Source: Apiospora phragmitis
Lineage: Eukaryota; Ascomycota; Sordariomycetes; Amphisphaeriales; Apiosporaceae
Direction: 5' to 3'
DNA length: 64,000 nt
NCBI GenBank assembly: GCA_038363925.1
Contig: JAQQWL010000011.1
Coordinates: 3,286,001-3,350,000 of the forward strand
In this document: one piece after another, positions 50,301 to 64,000 of the stretch
Position numbering within the stretch: position 1 is the first letter of the stretch
Layout of the letters: every line of letters begins with the position of its first letter
Notes under the pieces: model-generated
Seen by the model: the letters and a program-made list of their open reading frames with translations, nothing else
Database searches by the model: none
What the model was told of the DNA's origin: nothing
Translations under genes and position numbers: made by a program

Positions 50301-51888
50301 AGACAAGTACGAATGTAGGGGCAAGCCCCGTCCGGCTGGTGCCAGTGCTTTCAACCGTCGTCCTGGTGCCTGGGTGCTCGTATGGATCTCTGGAAGAAAC
50401 ACGTTGCTGGCTCAATTTCTAGGGGTCCACAAGGTTCTATTGAAGTTGCACAGATAGGCAAATTACCACGTGGGAACACAGTCTCTTGTGCCATCCCTCG
50501 GAGTGTGCCCTGCATTTTGGTTGGAGGAGTGCGAGCCGGGGGCTTTTTAACCAAATTGTATGAGGGAGCATTCTAAAAAGTAGAAAGTCTGCTCAAGCTT
50601 CAATTCACTCTCTCTTACCCAGACCCTCCTTCGTATCTTGGTTGATGGAATTACTATTTACGTGCTATAAAAATCGATTTCAGATTTGTCAATAATCATA
50701 GAACATATTGAATCTTTTGTATATTAGGAAATAAGAATACGAAAGACTAGTTATATAGGAAGGTAAGTAGAGGAAGCATACATGTGCATTTTACTTCGAG
50801 CCCGAGCCGGACCGTCGGGACTAACAAGGCGTTGCCTAGGCTCTCGGTATGATATCAATTGTCTCACTCTCCATCTGCCATGGCTTGAGTGACAGGAAAC
50901 GGTGCGTGCGACTTGCTTTTGATACGTTGACTGGCACAGCTATAACATACCTTCCAATGCTCCTCGTGTATCCCAACTCGTATCGACCTGCGAAGATTAA
51001 GATTGTGATTTGTTCACGACGAACAGGCATGGCCAGATCAAAATAGAAAGTAAAGTTGTTTCATTGGAACTCGGCTCCCCCACACCACCCCATTACCGTA
51101 ACTGAGCCAGCGGCACACTGTCAGTGGCAGCTTCAGTGAGGTAGGTTCATTAGAGCCCGGCCCAATTACAAGAACATGCACCACCCATCCTGGGAGGGTT
51201 CCTGAGAGGGGTCAGCCGGCCGCCCCTCTGCCACTCACATCATGGCATTGCATTGAAGAGTCGGGCCAACCCCTGACCCCGCCACTCTGGATGCGGTGCA
51301 CATGGACACATGGACACATTGACACCGGCAGACCGGGCTGATACATACCATTTGATCTCGTCTCATCCAGGTACTGTGCTGTTGGTAGGGTAATAACAAG
51401 GTACGGAACGAAATCTTTTTGAATAAATATTGTATTGCCTTTGCTTTCTCCTGCAAGCCACTTCTACCTGCTTCTTACTTGGTACTTTCAATTCCCAAGG
51501 TTCCCCTTCTGCATGCTGCATTTGCGTAGCGTAACGTTGTTGTCAATGGCCATTCTTTCCATCCACTCCTTAGATTAGTTTTCCAGGTAATCATCACCCA
51601 CCTTCACCTCCTCTTGTTCCAACACTCCGCTTCAGGCACGAAGCGGAAACCGACCGAGCAAGCACTTTGCAGTTTTTTTCCCTTTCTATTTTGTAAATAC
51701 CGTACATACTTGTGGTTCTTCAACTGATACCCAACTGCCATTCTTTCCCTACTCTTTATTTTTCTCCTGAGTTTCCCAATCCCCGAGAGCTGAATCTCGA
51801 CCGAGTTCGCCAATTCTACTGCCACATTAGCTGCCGCTTCATATCGCCACCAACCTACTCGAGACATCTCGGACAAGCCTTTCCCACC
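47312..51888. other. Long divergent intergenic region (4.6 kb)
   Basis: Between divergent KAR9 and an unknown gene. It becomes A/T-rich around 48600-50800, contains a G12 run at 49047-49058, and shows no protein-like frame, tRNA or transposon remnant. The last 250 bases (CT-rich) look like the leader of the next gene. Confidence 0.5.
49047..49058. repeat. Poly-G run (G12)
   Basis: Longest mononucleotide run in the window; its true length is uncertain given the homopolymer errors elsewhere. Confidence 0.7.
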
Positions 51889-53509
51889 ATGGCTGCTACT
51901 TCCGGTCAAAACGCCCCTCCCATTGTGCGCCGCGACTCGCCTTCGCCTTCGTCGAGTCCCTCGAAGGCCGTGGGGCCGAATCCCCGCGTCGTATCAAACG
52001 ACTCTACCACCTCCTATGGCTCCAGCACAGATGGCTCATACCGCGACTCTCTGGCCAGTCCATCGCTCTCGCGCCAGTCATCAGCAAGTTACTCGAAACA
52101 GTCGGACGGCAACTCCAATCCCAATAGAGCTTCGATGCAAAGCTTCATGGGGCGTCCAGTCCGGCGGGGGTATACAAGACCCGAAGGCACCGAGTTCGCC
52201 GCTAGTGCCAAGCACAGAGAAAGCGTCTTGAGCCTGGGAAGCATTGCACATCTTCAGTACTACTTCGCTAGAACCGGGTTGCTGGAGGGAAAGGGAGGTC
52301 AGCTTGCCAGAAAGAGGAACCCGAGAGCGACGTTGGATCTATCATCAGTCGATTCATCCTCGTACCTCAACCCCAGGGGCACAGGGTCTGATGGCGATTC
52401 ATCGTATGCCTCGCTGAGCAGCAGTCCAGATTTCCATGGACAAAGCATGGCAGGAGGACCGATGGTCGAGTCTCCCACCGACGAGCAATCCGGGTATGAC
52501 TCGGATGATATTGAAAATATCGACCCGAACGTGCTACCGCCGACTACAAGCACCTACAAGCACCGGGAGAAGGTGATTCCCAAACCACCCACCATGGCGG
52601 AGCTCAAAGCAGAGTTGAACAGCACTCTAGATGCCGCCAGTCGGTGTCTGAAGCAGTCAATGTCCCCGGCAAACTCGCAACCTACCAGCCCAGTGCCTCC
52701 AATACCGTCACGCTCGCCCAACCCGCCCAATCCGCCGAACCCACAAAACCCAAAGCAAGGCTGGGATCAAGTTCAGGGCATGCAGATCCTTGACACTATG
52801 ACGTTAGCGATCCGGGCAGCTAAGAACTTTTACACGTCACACGAGCAACCTGAAATGCTGGATACTATCAGATCCGAAAAGGAGATTCGTGCAGACCTGC
52901 TTGCCGTCATGGAAACGCTCAAGCACTTGGCTACGCGCAACTTCGCCGGCGGCCCGCGCGCGGACGAGCGATCCATCATGACTTCGTGGATTGAAGGGAT
53001 CCGCGACATGCTGAAGAAAGAGGAGGAGATTGAGGAAGCTGAACGTGTAGAGAGGCAAGGGTGGGCATGGCTCAGGGGGCGACTGGACGGGACGGGAGAT
53101 TGAAAGGGAACTGGCTTTCTTGCGGTCTATGGAACCGGACGATGAACCCCTTCCCGCTTACACACCGGCCGCCCAAGCAGCAGAACTGCCTACGCCGTTC
53201 CTGGAAAGCCTACAGAATGGAGTGCGGCTGGTCAAGCTGCACAATGCGACAGTGCGCAAGTCCAAGAGACGGTTTGGGACTATTGGGTCGTACCACGTCG
53301 ACACACAGAAGCCGTACAGATGTGCTGACAACCTTCGATACTGGATCAAGGCTGCCGAGCTCCGCTGGGAGGTGATGCTGAAGGTGGACGTCTTGGGTGT
53401 TGTGTACAACAACAGCGGTGAGGTATGGGTCGAGTTGGAGGAGGCCTTGTGGAAATGGTGTCGCAAGATACGTGAGGAGATCACGGCCGAGCTGATCGCT
53501 TCAGATTGA
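51889..53509 (+). CDS. Conserved fungal protein of unknown function, with a +1 frameshift
   Basis: Single exon, 1621 nt (one base too many), 539 aa expected. The N-terminal 90 residues are very Ser-rich. A conserved block follows: SVLSLGSIAHLQYYFARTG and LARKRNPRATLDLSSVDSS. A mid-segment helix starts at PPTMAELKAELNSTLDAASR; then comes a Pro-rich linker. The C-terminal helical part includes MQILDTMTLAIRAAKNFYT and HLATRNFAGGP, and ends with a compact domain (HNATVRKSKRRFGTIGSYH, LRYWIKAAELRWEVMLKV). The frame breaks in the G5 run 53075-53079; four G gives WLRGDWTGREIERELAFLR, which joins both parts. I do not recognise a named domain. Confidence 0.8.
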
Positions 53510-54340
53510 GACAGGAAAGAGGGGCTTGAGATAGAGTCACGATTCATGGTTTTGTTCTAGAAGATGGTGGGCATTTCTGGACTGGTGGCTTGTTGCAGAT
53601 ATAGGGACAGGCGTGGGTGCATTCAGGGAGCCATCCAAGGAAATATCCAGAGATACATTCAGTGAGACGCTTCTCCAAGGTTTATTAGGTTTTGAAACGA
53701 TATACCCCGATGACTGCATCAGCATCACCGAAGAGAGAAAGGAAGATTTTGGTCATACAAATTTTTTTATTTTGTTTCTGTTTTTTGTAAATTCTTGTTT
53801 TGTAGAAACCATGGGCATATTCACATAAGTACCCCCTTGGCCGGGTGAATCTGATTTAATAAAGTTTTCCATCTACAGCAAGAAAGAAAAAAAGAGAAAA
53901 GAAGAAAATCGACTTGCCCTTGTCAGCTTCCATGTTGCAGGACAGGAGGGAGAAACGTTGGCGTACGCTGACTGACTGACTGAAGATGAAGATGAAGATG
54001 TCCTGCTGCGGGCGGGTGTGGATCCGCGCTGGGCGTGGGTGGCCCAAGCTCCAGCTCCAGCTCCAGCTTAGGGCCTTAGGCCAGCAGCCAGGGCCCGGTC
54101 GGTGTCCGGCTGCGTTGAAGGCAGAACCGTGACGACGTCGTTGTAGTGCCTGTAGCCTTGTACAAGTAGATACAACACCAACTAAGCCTCAGCTTCCCAA
54201 AGGACGACCATCCATCCATCGACCGTCTTCCTTTACGTTGTTCTATTGACGACCGCCCTCCGCAATATCTGATTGAGCGACGCATCGTCAGCAATCGTTC
54301 TACAACACGTACACTTCCGCATCTTTCAGCATCCAGCACC
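53510..54340. other. Intergenic region
   Basis: 830 bases holding the 3' UTR of the unknown gene and the PRE4 promoter. Contains a short (CCAGCT)n repeat at about 54048-54068 and GATGAA repeats near 53985. No gene seen. Confidence 0.5.
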
Positions 54341-55294
54341 ATGGATCATCGTCCGCAAGCCTGGGGTCGTGTGAGTTCTTGACGGCGATTTGGCGTGGCC
54401 CTGGCATTCCTGGCTAATGACTGTGTCGTGCATAGCCTCGTGACGATGTGTATGGTGCCTACGATGCTTCATACATGCAAACAAACAACGGCCCAACACA
54501 GCACACACAACAACCCATCGTGACAGGAACATCCGTCGTCGCCATCAAGTTCAAGGATGGTGTAGTCATTGCTGCCGATAACCTGGGTGAGTTTTGTTGA
54601 TACCCTCGCTCACTCTCTCCTCCGCCATGGACCCTCCCTCGTCGCGTCGCCTTTACTAACACAACCCCTCCCTCCCATGTGAATAGCCTCGTATGGTTCC
54701 CTCGCCCGCTTCACCGACGTCAAGCGCCTGCGCAAGTTCGCCGGCACCTCGGTCGTCGGCTTCGGCGGCGACGTCTCGGACATGCAGTACCTCGACCGCC
54801 ACCTGACGGAGCTCTCCATCGACGAGGCCTACAAGTCGGACCCGGGCCACTCGCTCAACGCCCGCAACCTGCACAAGTACCTGTCGAAGCTCATGTACCA
54901 CCGCCGCTCCAAGTTCGACCCGCTCTGGAACTCGCTGCTGGTGGCCGGCCTCGACGACGACCAGAAGCCCTTCCTCGCCGCCACCGACCTCCTCGGCACC
55001 ACCTTCACGAGCCCCTCGCTGGCGACGGGCTTCGGCAGCGTCCTGGCCCAGCCCATCATGCGCCGCTACGCCCCCGACGAGGAGTCGGCCGCCCAGCTCA
55101 CCCAGGAGAAGGCCGTCGAGGTCGTCAAGGAGTGCATGAAGGTCCTCTTCTACCGCGACGCCCGCAGCATGGACAAGTACAGCATCGCCGTCATCACCAA
55201 GGACGGCGTGGACCTCAAGGAGGACGAGAAGCTGGAGAACCAGAGCTGGGCGTTCGCCGACAGGATCAAGGGCTACGGCACACAGACGGTTTAA
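54341..55294 (+). CDS. PRE4: 20S proteasome subunit beta7 (Pre4; PSMB4 in animals)
   Basis: Structural beta subunit of the 20S core; non-catalytic, completing the post-glutamyl pocket of its neighbour. Exons 54341-54370, 54436-54586 and 54687-55294; 789 nt, 262 aa, frame intact. A short propeptide with [18 protein letters not shown] leads into [23 protein letters not shown], the beta4/N3 signature. Then come [36 protein letters not shown] and [18 protein letters not shown]. The end [16 protein letters not shown] is canonical. Third positions of exon 3 are very C/G-rich, suggesting high expression. Confidence 0.96.
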
Positions 55295-56317
55295 AGCGGG
55301 ATAGAAGGAGGAGTAGCTAGCTACCCATTGGGGCTTTACGTGTTTCTCGTGATGAAATAAAGAGCTCTTGACGATGTACGATACCGCCCAAGTACTCTCT
55401 CTGTAGCTGCGGCTCATGATTGATTTCGCGAGACCTGAGGGAATGAATCATGGACCTCAATTGATATGGACCGATCTCCCTTCATGCGGCGGGTGACTAT
55501 CGATCACCTAATTTGGTGCTTTGCGTGACGATTGCCGTAATCTAGTCTGGGTAGGGTCCTGTCCTGGCCGGCCTATGCATGGTGGAAGTGAGGAAACACC
55601 TGCCTCGTCAAGAACTCTACAAAACCACGTAAGCATGTAATTTTGGTCGAAACCCGGCAAACAGCGTAGCAATGTCCATTGGGTGGAAAGAGAGATTTTC
55701 TAAAGTCTAGGAGTGTAACTATGAAAGTAATAACGATGACACACTCCTGGAAAATTCCAACCCATGAGACTGTTTCTTCGTGTTCTGCAACCAATAATCG
55801 GGTAATAGACTAGGCGAGAGAACCTGGGAAAAGTCATTGGCGCGCATCACAAGTAGGTACTGAAGTAGCAGTCGGCGCCGTCTCAGGATATGCTGTCTTG
55901 GTAGCAGTATCCTCTCATGAGACCAATCTTCCTTCTATTATGTTTATATAGGTATTTCTTGGATTCTGCTCCAAAACCAGGTGGCGAGTGTAACAATTTG
56001 CTGTACTTTCTCCGCCTGTCCCCTGCGGAGAGACTTTATCCATTGTCTTCCATGCTGTTTCTAAGCACATCGTAACCCCCCTGAAGTCGTACGTGTATAT
56101 GCCATATGCGCCGACGACCAATGCTAGGTATCGTATCAAAGCCAATCCGCAGTACGCCAAACCATGCATGCAAGAGCTCATTTTTCAAAACAATCGTAGC
56201 GAGAATCAACTTACCATCACGCGAAGTGATGGCTCCCCGTCTTGGCACCTTCCGTCCTTCCTTCGTCCCTCGTTTACCCCGAGTTCCAACTCCCGTCTTT
56301 TGCCCCAGCAGGCCCAA
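55295..56317. other. Convergent intergenic region
   Basis: 1 kb between PRE4 and the convergent RecQ helicase gene. A possible AATAAA signal for PRE4 lies at 55356-55361. No other gene seen. Confidence 0.5.
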
Positions 56318-61563
<5,246 letters not shown>

Positions 61564-62034
61564 GAAGCCGGCTTGGACACGTAAGCCACAGGCACCTCCA
61601 TGGAATTATCGTGAAATGGCTACTCGGGATATTTATTGCCAAGTCGAGCTGATCATCGCGCTTTATTTCGTTGTGATTATTGGTGGTTATCAATCGGTCT
61701 TCAAATCTCGAGCTTCAGCCTGGACGCGCTACTGCCCCACCAGAGACGCGGTTCCCTCCGACTGCCTGTGTCGCCCAGTCAGGTGACCACAAATGAGACC
61801 TTTAGTGGGCTCCGATAGGCTTGGATCTACAGCATCGACTTCAATCATCCCCAACCATGTGTATTCTGTCTGCTCAACTGTACACTCGAACTCGACGTAG
61901 AGTTTCTCGGATTCCTGCGGCATCTGGACATGTTGATCTATCATTAATCACAACATTGGCATTCTAATGGCAAAGCAGCTGCGTTTAAACCGGCCCACCT
62001 ACTCTTATTCACCTCCCCCCTGATCTCCATATGT
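61564..62034. other. Intergenic region
   Basis: About 470 bases between the RecQ start codon and the first recognisable chitinase-derived codons. No signal-peptide-encoding exon could be found here for the chitinase remnant. Confidence 0.5.
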
Positions 62035-63346
62035 CTAGCACAACCGAATGGCGAGCCCTTGGGCGCCGGTGTTCCGGCGACTCATAGACCAGGCTGGTCT
62101 CTAAACCCGAACAGTGGCTTGTCTCGGCGTCAGACTACAGGTTCGTCAAAAGATGACTACACCTGTGGTAAGGGACGACCATGCTCTAATGGGGCCTGTT
62201 GTGGTATGTCGGGTGTCTGTGGCTATGGAGAGACATACTACGGCGAAGGCTGCATGTCCAACTGTGATGCCAAAGCAATGTGCGGCAAGGTCTCGGCATC
62301 CAAGACTGCGACCTGTCCACTGTAAGTTGCTATACCTACCTGCCTCTCACTGTTAGTCGTGTGCTGTTGGTTAACATTTCTGAACAGAAACGTTTGTTGC
62401 TCTCAATTTGGCTTTTGCGGTATCGCCGAGGTAAGAATTCCGGTTTAGCAGCTTTGAGACAAGGAAAAGCAACTAACACAAGACGCGAAGGAATTCTGCA
62501 GACTTGGCTGTCAATCCAACGGCGGCGCGCCTGCGATTCCAGAATCGGAAGAGCGTGGAGATGTGCGCGACCTCATCATCGGATACTATGAGAGCTGGAA
62601 AGCTTCCGGTTCCGAATGTGGCATAATGGATCCATCTCAGATCACCACTTCTTGTGGACGTATCCCAAGCAGCTGGACCTCGAAGGCAGCTATTTAACGC
62701 CCAATACTTTCTCCAACTATCCGGTCATCGTACCGGGCAAGTCGGCAACGATTTCCAGTGCTGGGTCGTTGACGATGAAGCTGACGCCCTCGGTCGGCTT
62801 CCGAGTCGAGCTTGAAGCCCTCGGGAAATCCTTTGTGCATACCGACATCAAAGCATCGTTTGGGGCCTCGCTGACCGCCCTGGTCGAAGCAAGCCCATCG
62901 ACGTGTGCGAAATATGGGCTGAGCGGGCACATTGATGTCGAAGTCGCCGTCCCCAAGTCGGGATGGCGCAGGACGGATGTGAGCACCGTTGTCTCCGAGG
63001 AGTACGAGGTGATAAAGCCGAGGTGCTATTCTTGGGCAGATCCCGATTCTCATAAGTCCCTCGCCAGGAGAGGGGACCATTCGGAGGCTCGAGCAACTGT
63101 GTTGGATCCCTTGTTCCCCGACGTCAATGCCCGAGGTATTGCTTGCTCGCAAGACATCACGTCCCGATCCACCGAATGCGGCCCGGTGTTGCTCGACAAT
63201 TTCCACCTGCCTGGTGTGGATTCGGTCGATCAGGGGGCTGTTCCCAATCTCGGACCAAATGGCCGCATCCTTACAAAGACTAACCCCCAGCTAGCCCCTC
63301 GTTCGCTGGCCCCTCTTTCATACCTGCCACCAAGTACCCAAGCTTG
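62035..63346 (+). pseudogene. Killer-toxin-like chitinase remnant lacking its GH18 domain
   Basis: Fragments of a large class V (subgroup C) chitinase. The first codons, LAQPNGEPLGAGVPATHRPG, have no start codon or signal peptide. Two chitin-binding (hevein-like) Cys modules follow: CGKGRPCSNGACCGMSGVCG and, after a small intron at about 62322, NVCCSQFGFCGIAE / EFCRLGCQSN. Next comes the beginning of the GH18 barrel (RDLIIGYYESWKASGSECGIMDPSQ). At about 62640 the sequence jumps to the far C-terminal region (LDLEGSYLTPNTFSNYPVIV and onward). The barrel with its DxxDxDxE motif is absent, so no chitinase activity is possible. Whether the C-terminal frame (62616-63485) is expressed is unknown. 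Confidence 0.8.
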
Positions 63347-63426
63347 TGAGTATTTGCGCCAGTCTTGTCTTCTGTGTTGGCCGCACTCCCTTCGGCTTTT
63401 GCTCCCCAACCACCAAGACGAATTTG

Positions 63427-63449
63427 CAAGCAAGCCAAGCCAAGCCAAG
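63427..63449. repeat. (CAAGC)n short tandem repeat
   Basis: Four to five copies immediately upstream of the F-box start codon, overlapping the end of the chitinase-derived open frame. Confidence 0.85.
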
Positions 63450-63454
63450 TCGTC

Positions 63455-64000
63455 ATGGATCATATCCCAGCAGAAATCAAGCTAGCAATTGTGCGTCGGC
63501 TTGTCGATGAATCACCAGAATCGGCCTATACATACGCCACAGTATCACGAGAATGGCAAACGTTTATTGAGCCCACGATATTCGCGTCGCTTAAACTAGA
63601 TCAAGGACGCCTTAATCAAGCAAGAGAAACGCTGACTCCCACGAGGCAAACCTACGTCCGCCAAATCCAATTCACCGCACTGCTGCCCGACTACCATAAT
63701 CAAAACGAACCCTGGGAATCCGACTCAGAGAAGAAGCGAAACAATGAGGCTTTCTCCGACGCACTGGCCAGTCTTATGGAGTTTCTGAGTATATGTTCAT
63801 CGGCCCATAACGGCGGTATCGAACTAGAGCTGCGCACCGCTTGCACAATCGACTTGCAAGATTTCAAGGGTGGAATGATAAAAGTACTTCGGCTACCTAA
63901 CCGCCTAGAACGCCAGGAACGATGTATCACGTCCTTTGTTGCCTTCAATAATGGTCTATACCATCAACTCCCGGAGCTATCTTTGGTTAGGAAATTCACG
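63455..64000 (+). CDS. F-box protein (3' end outside the window)
   Basis: The frame from ATG 63455 is open for 182 codons to the right edge. Residues 1-45 match an F-box: MDHIPAEIKLAIVRRLVDES, then TYATVSREWQTFIEPTIFASL. The rest (RQTYVRQIQFTALLPDY, ELELRTACTIDLQDF) resembles the repeat-poor bodies of the expanded fungal F-box families, which recruit substrates to SCF ubiquitin ligases. The start sits only a few bases after a CAAGC repeat and inside the terminal part of the chitinase-derived frame. No specific substrate can be inferred. Confidence 0.8.
   Translation, partial: MDHIPAEIKLAIVRRLVDESPESAYTYATVSREWQTFIEPTIFASLKLDQGRLNQARETLTPTRQTYVRQIQFTALLPDYHNQNEPWESDSEKKRNNEAFSDALASLMEFLSICSSAHNGGIELELRTACTIDLQDFKGGMIKVLRLPNRLERQERCITSFVAFNNGLYHQLPELSLVRKFT

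Noticed and set aside
54656..55417. 253-codon antisense frame over PRE4
   Set aside because: Val/Leu/Gly/Glu-rich shadow of codon-biased PRE4 exon 3, which has unambiguous proteasome signatures.

Overview
The window is nuclear DNA of a filamentous ascomycete (Pezizomycotina, most likely a Sordariomycete). Genes are well spaced. Most have several short introns (about 46-85 nt) with GTAAGT/GTATGT donors, CTAAC/CTGAC branch sites and YAG acceptors. The gene set is fungal: Kar9, Gfa1, Fcy1, Snt2, Tvp38, a Sgs1/QDE-3 type RecQ helicase and a killer-toxin-like chitinase remnant. The species cannot be fixed from the sequence alone. I see no transposon, CRISPR array, rRNA gene or convincing tRNA gene.

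Layout. 1-1198 (-): eIF4A, 3' end cut off by the window. 2180-4003 (+): F-box/JmjC protein. 5082-6497 (+): secreted GH5 exo-beta-1,3-glucanase. 8404-10711 (+): CCCH/Smr protein. 11716-12968 (+): Tvp38-like membrane protein. 13421-15116 (-): conserved Cys-Pro-motif protein. 15882-17370 (+): proline iminopeptidase. 17480-18862 (-): carboxylesterase pseudogene. 19133-22565 (-): HELQ/POLQ-type helicase containing a 2-nt microexon. 27265-32464 (+): Snt2 chromatin reader. 33094-33904 (+): cytosine deaminase. 34040-34954 (-) and 35397-36785 (+): an HCNGP-like protein and proteasome ATPase Rpt4, divergent. 40179-42806 (+): Gfa1. 44093-47311 (-): Kar9. 51889-53509 (+): conserved unknown. 54341-55294 (+): proteasome beta7 (Pre4). 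56318-61563 (-): Sgs1-like RecQ helicase. 62035-63346 (+): chitinase remnant lacking its catalytic domain. 63455 to the right edge (+): F-box protein.

Functionally this is ordinary core-genome territory: translation, proteasome, chitin-precursor synthesis, spindle positioning, chromatin and DNA repair. There is no operon-like logic. Two accessory hydrolases, the esterase and the chitinase, have lost their catalytic centres through internal deletions.

Two results stand out. First, the HELQ-like helicase can only be read through its conserved His-His-Ala-Gly motif if a 2-nucleotide exon (20852-20853) lies between two consensus introns of 49 and 46 nt; the resulting 11-exon model has exactly 922 codons. 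Second, about sixteen single-base breaks in otherwise clean genes fall almost all in mononucleotide runs. In each gene the length modulo 3 agrees with the indels inferred from reading-frame changes. This points to homopolymer errors in the sequence rather than to mass pseudogenisation.
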